Source: DATMNR01 sp963702765 | GTDB lineage: Bacteria; Chloroflexota; Ktedonobacteria; Ktedonobacterales; Ktedonobacteraceae | Assembly (NCBI GenBank): GCA_963702765.1 | Contig: CAVPEB010000026.1 | Span: 62,001 to 126,000, forward strand | Direction of reading: 5' to 3' | DNA length: 64,000 nucleotides | Shown here: piece by piece, positions 26,363 through 34,893 of the stretch | How the letters are laid out: every line of letters starts with the position of its first letter | Position numbering within the stretch: position 1 is the stretch's first letter | Notes under the pieces: model-generated | What the model saw: only the letters and a program-made list of their open reading frames with translations | Told to the model about the DNA's origin: nothing | The model's database searches: none | Translations under genes and position numbers: made by a program

Positions 26363-28417
26363 ATGACGGATCGTGTGGGGCAGCGGTTGGGCAACTATCG
26401 CCTAGTACGCAAGATTGGACAGGGTGGTTTTGCCGAAGTCTACCTGGGCCAGCATATTTACCTGGATACCTTTGCAGCAATCAAAGTGCTTCATGCTCGG
26501 TTGGAAAGCGATGATGTAGAATACTTTCTGACCGAAGCGCGTACTGTTGCACGCTTATTGCATCCAAATATTGTGCGCGTACTCGAATTTAATGTAGAGG
26601 ATATGACGCCATTCCTGGTGGTAGATTATGCCCCCAACGGTACCTTGCGCAAACGTCACCCCAAAGGCCTTTCTGTGCCTTCTACTGCAGTAGTGAGCTA
26701 TACCAGGCAGGTGGCCGCGGCATTAGAGTATGCGCACGAACAAAAAGTTATCCATCGTGATGTTAAACCGGAAAATATGCTCGTTGGCCGGCGAAGCGAA
26801 ATATTGCTCAGCGATTTTGGCATCGCCGTTGTTTCACATAGTTCACGCTATAGCAGCGGAACGCAGGGAATTCAAGATATGGCAGGAACCGTTGCCTATA
26901 TGGCTCCTGAACAAATCCAATCTCAAGCTTGTCCTAACAGCGATCAATACTCTCTTGGCGTCGTTGTGTACGAGTGGCTTTGTGGCACTCGTCCTTTCCA
27001 GGGATCGTTCGCAGAAATTGCTGTCAAACATACTCTGACTCCTCCACCCTCCTTACTAGAGAAAGTACCAGAACTAGCTCCAGCCGTCGAAGAGGTAGTC
27101 TTTAAAGCCCTTGCTAAAGATCCTCAACAACGATTTGAAAATATTCAGGTCTTTGCGCTTGCGCTTGAGAAAGCCATTGGCAAAGGGCTTACGACTACCT
27201 ACTTATTTCCTGATGCTTCATCAGCTAAATCACATACCGCTTTGTCTTCAACTACGGTTGTTTTAACTAACCCAGAATCATTTGAAGAGAGTTTTGCAAC
27301 AGTGCAAAGTTTGTCGCCAGATATTGTCCCTTCACCTCCTACTACATCAAATCTGCATGAACATTCAGACTCGCAACAACCTGAGACGACAGGGCTTCCA
27401 TCTCACGTACAACACACTCGCATTTCCAGACGTGGTATTGTAATAGGCCTTACGAGTCTGGCTGCTATTGGCCTTGTTGGTGGTGGAATTGCTCTGGTGA
27501 CGCACGTGCAAACGCCAACACATCCTGTGCAAATGCAGACAAAGCTTCTTTTTACCTATTCCGGACATACTGACTGGGTATGGTCGGTGGGGTGGTCGCC
27601 TGTTCGAGATCGTATTGCCTCGGCCAGCGCTGACGCTACAGCACAGGTGTGGGATGCAACGAATGGCGATAATCCTATTGTGCATCATCAAGCAGATACA
27701 GTTTATGCTGTGGCATGGTCGCATGATGGAAGCCGTGTCGCATCTTCAGGTTATGATAAGACTGTCCAGGTATGGGATCCCACTTTTGGCGATAGCTTTC
27801 TTACCTATTCTGGTCATTCTAGTTGGGTATGGTCAGTAGCGTGGTCACCTGATGCGAAGAGCATCGCCTCAGCAGGAGGGGACAAAACTGTTCAAGTATG
27901 GAATGCCGCAAGTGGTCAACATAACTATACCTATCGAGGACACACAGGCAACGTATATTCAGTAGCATGGTCACCTGATGGTAGGCACATAGCTTCAGCA
28001 AGTAGTGATGGTACTGTCCAGATATGGTTACCGGCGAATGGAGATCTGCTTTATACCCTGCGACTGTATAACACAACAATGTGGTCGGTAGCATGGTCAC
28101 CAGATGGCAAACGTATTGCCGCTGGCAGCAATAACAATACTGTTCAGGTGTGGAACGCCACTGACGGAAGTTATCAGTTTATCTTAGGTGGCCACACCGA
28201 TTTCGTCTACAGCGTGGCGTGGTCACCTGATGGGAAATATATTGCCTCGGCAAGTGGTGATAAAACTGTTCGTATATGGGATGCCTCGAATGGGCGTCAC
28301 CTATGTACCTATTCTGGTCATTCCGATATCGTACGCTCGGTCACCTGGTCTTCAGATAACAGACGCCTTGCCTCAGCTTCCTTTGATAAAACTGTCCAGG
28401 TTTGGCAAATGGAATGA
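26363..28417 (+). CDS. Membrane-anchored Ser/Thr protein kinase with seven-bladed WD40 sensor domain
   Basis: A 684-aa PknB-type kinase. The glycine loop 'GQGGFAEVYLG' is near residue 20, followed by the ATP-binding Lys (AAIKVL). The catalytic loop HRDVKPEN is near 131, DFGIA near 152, and the activation segment ends 'GTVAYMAPEQ'. A Ser/Thr/Pro-rich linker leads to one membrane helix (about residues 356-380, 'GIVIGLTSLAAIGLVGGGIA' in part). The outside part (about 396-684) has seven WD40 repeats, most with the pattern 'YSVAWSPDG...IASAS.DKTVQVW'. The kinase would be cytoplasmic and the propeller extracytoplasmic, binding a protein or cell-wall ligand. Kinase-WD40 fusions are typical of Chloroflexota, Planctomycetota and cyanobacteria. 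The repeats are very similar to each other, suggesting recent internal duplication. Confidence 0.95.
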   Translation: MTDRVGQRLGNYRLVRKIGQGGFAEVYLGQHIYLDTFAAIKVLHARLESDDVEYFLTEARTVARLLHPNIVRVLEFNVEDMTPFLVVDYAPNGTLRKRHPKGLSVPSTAVVSYTRQVAAALEYAHEQKVIHRDVKPENMLVGRRSEILLSDFGIAVVSHSSRYSSGTQGIQDMAGTVAYMAPEQIQSQACPNSDQYSLGVVVYEWLCGTRPFQGSFAEIAVKHTLTPPPSLLEKVPELAPAVEEVVFKALAKDPQQRFENIQVFALALEKAIGKGLTTTYLFPDASSAKSHTALSSTTVVLTNPESFEESFATVQSLSPDIVPSPPTTSNLHEHSDSQQPETTGLPSHVQHTRISRRGIVIGLTSLAAIGLVGGGIALVTHVQTPTHPVQMQTKLLFTYSGHTDWVWSVGWSPVRDRIASASADATAQVWDATNGDNPIVHHQADTVYAVAWSHDGSRVASSGYDKTVQVWDPTFGDSFLTYSGHSSWVWSVAWSPDAKSIASAGGDKTVQVWNAASGQHNYTYRGHTGNVYSVAWSPDGRHIASASSDGTVQIWLPANGDLLYTLRLYNTTMWSVAWSPDGKRIAAGSNNNTVQVWNATDGSYQFILGGHTDFVYSVAWSPDGKYIASASGDKTVRIWDASNGRHLCTYSGHSDIVRSVTWSSDNRRLASASFDKTVQVWQME

Positions 28418-28459
28418 ATTGAGTTTCCTTTGCTCTTTTTCATTATTAGGTATGCCTGG

Positions 28460-29293
28460 TTAGCTAAGCTTACTTACCCAATCATGAACGGTCCTCACAA
28501 ATGTATCGTTTTCCTCTATAAATGGGAAATGACCACTATCCTCAAAAATGACGAGTTCAGAGTCAGGTAATTGTGCGTGTAGCCGTTCAGCCGCCTGCAC
28601 TGGTGGTGTAATCCAATCGTGTCTTCCTGCCATAACTAACGTTGGTACTGTAATCTCACCCAACCGACTCAGAACGTTGAAAGTAGGCAGGCACACGCCC
28701 ATACCTTGATTAAAGCCTTGTGCGCTGTACTGGGTAGCATCGTCCATTTGTTTAGCTACTTCTGGATCGTACGTATTGAAATACAAAGGCAAGATCGTAT
28801 TCCAGAGTTGTTGAAAACTGGCATCATCAGCTACTGGCGCAGAGAGTCCCGCGATGACCGCTTGGACTTGCTCAGGCGTGCCTCGAGACTGTGCATTAGC
28901 CATAATCACATCTTGATAATCTAAGACGGGAGCGGTGTCACATAAAATGAGGCCGTCAAGGTGATCACCATGGCGGAGGGCATATTCTTGAGCGATGAAG
29001 CCACCAAAGGAATGTCCCAGGAGGATGATGCGATCAAATCCCAGAGTAGCTCTAAGTGCATCAGCTTCGTCTGCCCATGTGCTCATGCTTATGCCTTCGT
29101 AGCTCTCAGGTCTCGTCGAGCGTCCCTGGCCTAGCTGGTCATAGTAAATTAGTTGTACCTGGTCACTTAGTGTATCAAGCCAGGGACGAAAATATGTGTG
29201 ATCCAACCCCGAGCCACCATGCATGAGTAACATTGGACGACCTTGACCAATTGTAGTGTAATACACTTGATTACCATTAATTTGCGCTTGCAA
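28460..29293 (-). CDS. Alpha/beta hydrolase (proline iminopeptidase-like)
   Basis: A 277-aa alpha/beta hydrolase. The oxyanion-hole sequence 'LMHGGSG' is near residue 24, 'YYDQLGQGRS' follows, the nucleophile elbow GHSFGG is near residue 94, and the acid and base are probably the Asp of 'GRHDWITP' and the His of 'EDSGHFPFIE'. The HGGSG and DQLGQGRS sequences resemble proline iminopeptidases and related esterases; the substrate is unknown. It lies 17 bases downstream of the quinone reductase gene and reads in the same direction, so the two are probably cotranscribed. Confidence 0.85.
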   Translation of the reverse strand: MQAQINGNQVYYTTIGQGRPMLLMHGGSGLDHTYFRPWLDTLSDQVQLIYYDQLGQGRSTRPESYEGISMSTWADEADALRATLGFDRIILLGHSFGGFIAQEYALRHGDHLDGLILCDTAPVLDYQDVIMANAQSRGTPEQVQAVIAGLSAPVADDASFQQLWNTILPLYFNTYDPEVAKQMDDATQYSAQGFNQGMGVCLPTFNVLSRLGEITVPTLVMAGRHDWITPPVQAAERLHAQLPDSELVIFEDSGHFPFIEENDTFVRTVHDWVSKLS

Positions 29294-29310
29294 TGTGAAT
29301 ATCCTCCTTT

Positions 29311-30297
29311 TTATTTTGCGTTTGTCACCAGTACAGCTTTTCCAGTGACCTTACGCTCCATCAAATCATTCAGAGCATCAGCTACATGCTCTAGTGGGTA
29401 CGTAGCTGAAACATGCGGCTTCAATTTACCTTCATTCATCCATGTGATCAGTTCGTGAATATTTTCCCGGCCGTGATTGGGATCTCGTTCCATAAAAGAA
29501 CCCCAGAACACTCCTACGATCGAGTAGACTTTGAGAAGTGGCAGATTGAGTGGGACGCGTGGAATGTCACCGGACGCAAAGCCGATTACCAGAAAGCGTC
29601 CTCCCCATGCCATACTGCGTAACACCGGTTCAGAATAATCTCCCCCCAAAGGATCGAATGCAACATCAACTCCTTTCCCACCGGTGAGTTGTTTGATGCG
29701 ATCCCTTAAATCCTCTGTTGAGTAATTGATAACTTCGTCTGCACCATGCTGTTTGCACACCTCAAGCTTCTCATCAGAAGAAGCGGCAGCAATGACAATC
29801 GCTCCCATTGCCTTGCCTATCTCGACTGCTGCGAGACCCACGCCTCCTGCCGCTCCAAGTACAAGCAGTGTCTCTCCAGGCTGAAGTTGCGCTCTATCTT
29901 TAAGTGCATGGTGAGAAGTTCCATAGGTCAACAGAAAAGCAGAAGCGGTAGGGAAGTCGAGATCTTGGGGCATCGGGATTATTTGGGATGCGTCAGCTAC
30001 GACTTCCTCTGCAAAACCGCCCATGCCAATAAAACTCATGACGCGCGTTCCAACTTTGAAGGTATCTACTCCCTCACCCAGATCTTTAACAATGCCTGAA
30101 ATCTCGCTGCCAGGTGTAAAAGGAAATGGTGGTTTCGATTGATATTTTCCCTGAATGATTAAAGCATCTGGGAAGTTCACACCACATGCCTTCACACTTA
30201 TAATCACCTGACCTCTCCCAGGTTTTAGGGGTTCGATCTCTTCAATAGCTAGACTCTCTGGAGGCCCAAAAGCCTTGCATAACACAGCTTTCATCAA
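29311..30297 (-). CDS. Zinc-independent NADPH:quinone oxidoreductase (MDR family)
   Basis: A 328-aa medium-chain dehydrogenase/reductase of the quinone oxidoreductase branch, using NADPH to reduce quinones or enoyl substrates. The N-terminal GroES-like domain has 'ACGVNFPDALIIQGKYQ' without zinc-binding Cys/His pairs. The Rossmann domain has 'LLVLGAAGGVGLAAVEIGKAMGA' in outline (about residues 143-165), and 'FDPLGGDY' and 'VIGFASGDIP' are typical of the family. The ribosome site AGGAGGAAC precedes the start. It heads a two-gene unit with the hydrolase downstream. Confidence 0.9.
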   Translation of the reverse strand: MMKAVLCKAFGPPESLAIEEIEPLKPGRGQVIISVKACGVNFPDALIIQGKYQSKPPFPFTPGSEISGIVKDLGEGVDTFKVGTRVMSFIGMGGFAEEVVADASQIIPMPQDLDFPTASAFLLTYGTSHHALKDRAQLQPGETLLVLGAAGGVGLAAVEIGKAMGAIVIAAASSDEKLEVCKQHGADEVINYSTEDLRDRIKQLTGGKGVDVAFDPLGGDYSEPVLRSMAWGGRFLVIGFASGDIPRVPLNLPLLKVYSIVGVFWGSFMERDPNHGRENIHELITWMNEGKLKPHVSATYPLEHVADALNDLMERKVTGKAVLVTNAK

Positions 30298-30505
30298 GCG
30301 GTTCCTCCTAACATTCTTAAATGGAAGTGATATCAGTTTTCGCTTATCTCATCAATGTATTTGATAATGATACCATTTTTGTATCCTCATCATCCAATGA
30401 AATCATTTGAAGCGAGAGCACTATCACAAGACGGGAATCTTCGAGGAAGGGGTTCATACTGTGCGCTACATTATCCGCGAAAAGCTTTTGTATTTATACT
30501 CGATG

Positions 30506-31630
30506 TTATTCAGGATCATTGAGAGCAGGTTCAAGTGTCAACAGCATATAGCCATTGTTTGTCCCCGGTACTCCCAGGTTGGTATAATGCACAGTGGCTG
30601 GTATTTCACGCCCATCTTTAAGGGTAATGGAATACTGTGCAGTGTAATCCTGAAGGTGGTTAAGCGTCATATTTTGTAAAACACACGCACCTTTACAAAG
30701 CAACTTACCATCTTCATCGTGACAAAGTAGTAAACTATAGCATTTCACCTGGCCGATTACCTCGTCAGCAGACCACCCACATAACTGTTTAGCAGCTTCG
30801 TTATAAAGCACGACTGTGCGATCCGCTGTGAGTACGAGAAGTGGGAGTGGTGCATGCTCGAAAGCTGCAAGTGCCAGTTGTCCCTGTTCATTTGTCACAG
30901 GTAAATCTGACACTAATACTTCTGAAACCTGCATATTCAAACGGTAACCCACACCTCGTACGGTTTCAATACGTACTTCACTAGAAGATAGCTTGCGGCG
31001 CAGGTTGCTGACATGAATATCAACAGCGCGATCGAGCGGGGCATTATGTTGGAAACCCCGTACCAGCTCCAGGATCTGAGTACGTGAAAAAACATGCCCA
31101 GGATGCTTCATCAGGGTATAAAGCAGCTCATATTCCAGACCTGTCAACCCTAAGAATTCCCCATTGACTTGAACCTGTCGTTGATCGGGATCCAGCTCAA
31201 GTGAACCACAGCGCAATACATGATGCTCATCAGTGCTTTGCAGTTGGACTCTCCTAAGAACAGCTTTGATACGTGCAAGCAATTCGCGGGGGTGGAAAGG
31301 AAGCGCGAGGCAGTCATCAGCGCCAGAGGCAAAGGCGAGTAGCTTACCAAGTTCATCTGGCTTATCACTGAGAATAAAAATCGCGGAGCTATCTGTTTCC
31401 TGTCGTAAGGTGCGACAAATTTCTATGCCATCGAGTAGTGGTAAAGCCTGGTCGAGTAACAAGAGAGCAGGGTGATGCTGGTGAGCATATTGCAGAGCCA
31501 TTCGACCATTGTAGGCACACAATGTTGTAAAGCCCTCACCTTCCAGCAAGGCTTTCAGTAATTCCACTGTATCACGTGTGCGATGAGCTACGAGAACCAG
31601 AGGAAGTCGAGCATATACCTGTGCAGACAT
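30506..31630 (-). CDS. OmpR-type response regulator with C-terminal cysteine-rich PAS domain
   Basis: A DNA-binding response regulator of about 374 aa. The receiver domain (residues 1-125) has the phosphoacceptor in 'LLLLDQALP' and a conserved Lys replaced by Pro-rich 'LALPFHP'. The winged helix (about 135-230) ends with 'VDIHVSNLRRKL' and 'IETVRGVGYRLN', typical of OmpR/PhoB. Unlike ordinary OmpR proteins, it continues into a PAS domain (about 250-370, 'PLPLLVLTADRTVVLYNEAAKQL') containing four cysteines in 'CYSLLLCHDEDGKLLCKGAC', a motif seen in some PAS proteins and able to bind metal or Fe-S. The ATG at 31630 with AAGG upstream is preferred to the TTG at 31666. No histidine kinase is adjacent. 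Confidence 0.85.
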   Translation of the reverse strand: MSAQVYARLPLVLVAHRTRDTVELLKALLEGEGFTTLCAYNGRMALQYAHQHHPALLLLDQALPLLDGIEICRTLRQETDSSAIFILSDKPDELGKLLAFASGADDCLALPFHPRELLARIKAVLRRVQLQSTDEHHVLRCGSLELDPDQRQVQVNGEFLGLTGLEYELLYTLMKHPGHVFSRTQILELVRGFQHNAPLDRAVDIHVSNLRRKLSSSEVRIETVRGVGYRLNMQVSEVLVSDLPVTNEQGQLALAAFEHAPLPLLVLTADRTVVLYNEAAKQLCGWSADEVIGQVKCYSLLLCHDEDGKLLCKGACVLQNMTLNHLQDYTAQYSITLKDGREIPATVHYTNLGVPGTNNGYMLLTLEPALNDPE

Positions 31631-31889
31631 GACCGTACTCGCCTTCTGCATGCCATTAGCGTACAAAACAGACCCAGTAAACTGGGATTAAATTACATAG
31701 ATCATCTCTACAAAATGCCGATGCTTTGAGTATATTCAGTCTGTCCAGTACGCGTCAAGAGCATCTTCCCGTCCCCCTCATTATTCTTCCATACAAAAAT
31801 CACACAATTCTTGCTGATTAATCTAAACAATTCTCTTGTAACATCTCTCTTAGAACCTGAGTGAAATCCAATGTACATAGGAAGGAAAT

Positions 31890-32381
31890 ATGCTTATGAG
31901 CCAGAGGGAGACGCCTGCTTCCAGTCTCGATATTCAAGAGGTGTCGATTCGACCTATGCGGCAAACTGACCTGTCGATTGTCGTAGAACTGGATGCACAT
32001 GCCTTCGGCTCAACGCGACCTGCATACTTTGAACGCCGTTTTGTTGTTCTCGATAGTGCAGATGCCGAAACGCGAGCCATCTTTTTGGTGGCTGTTTACC
32101 AGGATCAGGTAATAGGTTTTGTCATGGGTACACTGGCCTATGGTGAGTTTGGACTGACGCAGGTCACAGCTATTCTTGACTCGATTGCGGTTCATCCTGG
32201 CTATCAACATCAAGGTATTGGTCAGAAATTGACCGAAGCCTTTATGAAACAGAGTGCGCGCCAGGGTGCCTCGGCTGTCTATACATTGGTGAACTGGGAT
32301 AATTGGACCTTACTCAAAGTTTTCCATGCATTAAGTTTCGAATTGGCATCGACTATTCCACTTGAACGTCGGATTGACTAA
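31890..32381 (+). CDS. GNAT-family N-acetyltransferase
   Basis: A 163-aa acetyltransferase that would move an acetyl group from acetyl-CoA to an amine. The GNAT core shows 'IRPMRQTDLSIVVELD' (beta1-alpha1), 'DSIAVHPGYQHQGIGQKLTEA' (beta4 and the acetyl-CoA pyrophosphate loop Q/RxxGxG/A) and 'VYTLVNWDNWTLLKVFHALSF' (beta5-alpha4). The substrate is unknown. A good AGGAAGGAA ribosome site precedes ATG 31890. It is the first gene ahead of the benzoyl-CoA cluster, 24 bases before the small protein gene, and may be cotranscribed with it. Confidence 0.85.
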   Translation: MLMSQRETPASSLDIQEVSIRPMRQTDLSIVVELDAHAFGSTRPAYFERRFVVLDSADAETRAIFLVAVYQDQVIGFVMGTLAYGEFGLTQVTAILDSIAVHPGYQHQGIGQKLTEAFMKQSARQGASAVYTLVNWDNWTLLKVFHALSFELASTIPLERRID

Positions 32382-32405
32382 CTGGATCGAGAGAAGGTCT
32401 GCCCT

Positions 32406-32654
32406 ATGAGTCCGAATGAGCTACAGATCTCAAGCGCTCAACTACAAGATGAAGGCTGGACCAGGCGCTTCACAGCACTGGGACGCCGTCTAAATGAACT
32501 TGCAGAACTTTATAGTGAGCTTGGATTTGAAGTTCGATTGGAATTTGTGGATATGGATCAAGAAGAGATTATGCCGGTGGAGAGTTGTAAAGACTGCTTC
32601 GTCACCATGCAGACGCGTACAATTTATACCCGTCCTAAAGTCAAAGATTCTTAA
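32406..32654 (+). CDS. Small protein of unknown function in the benzoyl-CoA cluster (82 aa)
   Basis: An 82-aa soluble protein with an AGAAGG ribosome site, placed between the acetyltransferase and the oah-like gene (22-base gap). An N-terminal amphipathic helix ('RRFTALGRRLNELAELYSELG') is followed by a beta-rich end with 'VESCKDCFVTMQTRTIYTRP', containing a CxxC pair. I do not recognise the family. Its place in the operon suggests a helper role, such as metal or cofactor handling, in ring reduction; this is inference only. Confidence 0.65.
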   Translation: MSPNELQISSAQLQDEGWTRRFTALGRRLNELAELYSELGFEVRLEFVDMDQEEIMPVESCKDCFVTMQTRTIYTRPKVKDS

Positions 32655-32676
32655 GGCATTGAAAAGGAGTGATACC

Positions 32677-33630
32677 ATGCCGAATTTTAGTGGAAGAGAT
32701 CCTGAAAGTTTTAGCTTTGAGGAGATTGTTTACACGAAACGTGATTGGGTTGCAACCGTCACTATGAACCGACCGCAAAGCTACAATTCCTATACATGGC
32801 GCACTTTGCAAGAGATGACACAGGCGTTTCGTGATGCTGCATGGGATGATCAGATTGCCGTGATCGTGCTTACCGGAGCGGGCGATAAGGCATTCTGTAC
32901 TGGCGGTGATGTCAAGGAGTATGCCTCCGAATATACGCAGCGTCCTCATGATTATTGGAAGTGGATGGGACTTTTCACAGAATGCCATGACCTGCTGCGC
33001 AACATTGGTAAACCAACCATAGCGCGGCTCAACGGTATGGTCGTTGGTGGTGGCAATGAGTTTAATATGGCTTGTGACCTCGCTATCGCTGCCGACCATG
33101 TACGTATTCGCCAGGTTGGTACCGAGGTTGGCAGTGTCGCAGCAGGCGGAGCAACCCAGTGGCTGCCAATCATGGTTGGAGATCGCCGCGCTAGAGAGAT
33201 TTTGTGGCTCTGCGAATGGATAGATGCAGATACCGCCTTGAAGTGGGGACTGGTCAACCAGGTAGTACCATATGCAGAACTCGATGATGCTGTCGCCACA
33301 ATGGCAGCCAAATTGGTAGATAAATTCCCTGAATGTATGCGTTATACCAAACAGCAAACAAACTTCTGGAAAGACTTTGCATGGTCTCAGACCATCGGTC
33401 ATGCCCGCGACTGGCTTGCGCTGCATTATGCCTCATTAGAACCATATGAAGGCATGAGCGCCTTCGTCGAAAAACGCCGACCCGATCATCTAGGTATACG
33501 TAATCGTGCCGTGAGTGGAGAATCCAGCGAATTTCTCTGGGGCCCATACGCTCAAACCTGCCATAATTGCGGAGCTAGTGGCTTACCAGCCCAGTTCACC
33601 CATTGCGGAATCTGCGGGACAGCCCTGTAA
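32677..33630 (+). CDS. oah: Oah/BamA-like 6-oxocyclohex-1-ene-1-carbonyl-CoA hydrolase with C-terminal zinc ribbon
   Basis: A crotonase-fold enzyme of 317 aa. Recognition as Oah/BamA rests on 'AFCTGGDVKEYASEY', 'GKPTIARLNGMVVGGGNEFNMACDLAIA' in outline, 'GGATQWLPIMVGDRRA' and the late segment 'FPECMRYTKQQTNFWKDF' with 'ARDWLALHYA', all of which have close counterparts in BamA. BamA hydrates the double bond and opens the ring, giving 3-hydroxypimelyl-CoA. This protein is shorter than BamA and instead ends with a zinc ribbon (CHNCGAS...CGICGTAL). The frame is open upstream to 32494, but AAAGGAG before ATG 32677 fixes the start. It stands first of the catabolic genes, separated from had by two copies of a dispersed repeat. 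A different enoyl-CoA hydratase activity cannot be excluded. Confidence 0.75.
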   Translation: MPNFSGRDPESFSFEEIVYTKRDWVATVTMNRPQSYNSYTWRTLQEMTQAFRDAAWDDQIAVIVLTGAGDKAFCTGGDVKEYASEYTQRPHDYWKWMGLFTECHDLLRNIGKPTIARLNGMVVGGGNEFNMACDLAIAADHVRIRQVGTEVGSVAAGGATQWLPIMVGDRRAREILWLCEWIDADTALKWGLVNQVVPYAELDDAVATMAAKLVDKFPECMRYTKQQTNFWKDFAWSQTIGHARDWLALHYASLEPYEGMSAFVEKRRPDHLGIRNRAVSGESSEFLWGPYAQTCHNCGASGLPAQFTHCGICGTAL

Positions 33631-33635
33631 TCAAA

Positions 33636-33744
33636 CAGGAGTACAGAGGACGAAGTCCTTTGTCAGTGTGCAGGGCTGCGCATTTGGAGATACAACAGCT
33701 GGTCCTCACCAACTTATATATTATTCCGCCGCAGGAGGCGATAA
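33636..33744 (+). repeat. Three-hairpin dispersed repeat, copy 1 (longer, diverged)
   Basis: Starts with CAGGAGTACAGAGGACGAAG, continues TCCTTTG, and ends with CCGCCGCAGGAGGCGAT. The first hairpin (GGAC-GAA-GTCC) and the last GC-rich hairpin are kept; the middle part differs from the other copies. It is followed six bases later by copy 2, giving a tandem pair. Confidence 0.8.
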
Positions 33745-33750
33745 GTTAAA

Positions 33751-33833
33751 CAGGAGTGCAGAGGACGAAGTCCTTTGCCGGGGTGTGGGGTGTCCCCACT
33801 AACTCTTATTTCTCGCCGCCGCACGCGGCGAGC
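33751..33833 (+). repeat. Three-hairpin dispersed repeat, copy 2
   Basis: CAGGAGTGCAGAGGACGAAG then TCCTTTGCCGGGGTG and GTCCCC, a pyrimidine-rich stretch, and hairpin CGCCGC-CGCAC-GCGGCG. It ends 17 bases before the had start codon, so it forms most of that gene's upstream region. Confidence 0.85.
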
Positions 33834-33849
33834 GTAAAGGAAGGAATAT

Positions 33850-34878
33850 ATGCGAGCTGCAGTTTTTTATGAGAGCAACGCACCTTTGCGTATACAAGAT
33901 GTACCAATACCAGAATTAAGCGCCAGGGAAATCCTGGTAAAAGTCGCTGCCTGTGGCCTCTGCCACACAGACCTTCATTATATTGACCACGGAGTGCCAA
34001 CCGTCAAACATCCACCTCTCATCCTGGGTCACGAAGCAACCGGCATTGTTACATTAACCTCACCTGGTGCAACCAACGTGAAGGAAGGTGACCGTGTACT
34101 GTTGCCAGCAATCCTCACCTGCGGGCAATGTGCAGCCTGTCGTGTTGGGCGTGAGAATATTTGCCAACACATGCGCATGTTCGGCAATGATGTTGATGGA
34201 GCCTATGCCGAGTATGTGATAGCTCCAGCCAAAGATGTGTTCATTCTCCCTGAAGAAATTCCACTTGTCGAGGGCTGCATCATCGCCGATGCAGTCACCA
34301 CACCTTATCACGCGGTCAAGAATCGTGCTGAGGTGCGTCCAGGTGATCATGTCGTAGTCTACGGCTGCGGTGGAGTAGGCCTCAACGTTGTGCAATTTGC
34401 CAATCTTGCCGGTGGTATAGTCATCGCCGTAGACGTATCTGATGAAAAACTGGAATGGGCGCGTCGGTTTGGTGCCAGTTTCACTTTGAATCCTCTCCAG
34501 ATACAGGGTGAAGTTGCTAGAGCAGTACGCAAGTTAACAGCTGGAGGTGCGGATATAGCTATCGAAGCCATTGGCAACCCGAACACAATACAGGCCGCTT
34601 TCAGTACCCTGCATCCTGGCGGCAGGTTGGTTGTCGTTGGTTATACAGAACACGAAGTTGCTCTCAGTGCTGGACGCATTATGTATCGTGAAATGGAGAT
34701 ACGTGGCAGTCTCGGCTGCCGTCCGGTAGATTACCCGCGTGTAATTGAGCTAGTGCAATCCGGTCGAATCCAGGTAAGTCCGCTGGTCACAGCTCGTTTC
34801 CCCCTGGAAGAGATCAACCTCGGACTCGATGCATTACGCAACGGGAAAGGCATTCGTTCGGTAGTGGTTATGCAATAA
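33850..34878 (+). CDS. had: Zinc alcohol dehydrogenase, candidate 6-hydroxycyclohex-1-ene-1-carbonyl-CoA dehydrogenase
   Basis: A 342-aa zinc-containing medium-chain dehydrogenase. The catalytic zinc site is 'CGLCHTDL' (Cys near residue 37) with 'LGHEATG' (His-Glu near 61). The structural zinc site is the CGQCAACRVGRENIC four-cysteine lobe. The Rossmann motif 'VYGCGGVGLNVVQFANLAGG' starts near 170. In the benzoyl-CoA pathway Had oxidises the 6-hydroxy ring product to the 6-oxo compound with NAD. The assignment rests on its position between oah- and dch-like genes, the order expected for consecutive steps; on sequence alone it is a general Zn-ADH. An AAGGAAGG ribosome site precedes it, and it is followed after 15 bases by dch. 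Confidence 0.75.
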   Translation: MRAAVFYESNAPLRIQDVPIPELSAREILVKVAACGLCHTDLHYIDHGVPTVKHPPLILGHEATGIVTLTSPGATNVKEGDRVLLPAILTCGQCAACRVGRENICQHMRMFGNDVDGAYAEYVIAPAKDVFILPEEIPLVEGCIIADAVTTPYHAVKNRAEVRPGDHVVVYGCGGVGLNVVQFANLAGGIVIAVDVSDEKLEWARRFGASFTLNPLQIQGEVARAVRKLTAGGADIAIEAIGNPNTIQAAFSTLHPGGRLVVVGYTEHEVALSAGRIMYREMEIRGSLGCRPVDYPRVIELVQSGRIQVSPLVTARFPLEEINLGLDALRNGKGIRSVVVMQ

Positions 34879-34893
34879 AGGAGCAACAACTAC

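Noticed and set aside
32494..32676. Longer N-terminus for the oah-like gene
   Set aside because: This stretch overlaps the 82-aa gene in another frame. ATG 32677 has AAAGGAG and begins the conserved crotonase sequence.
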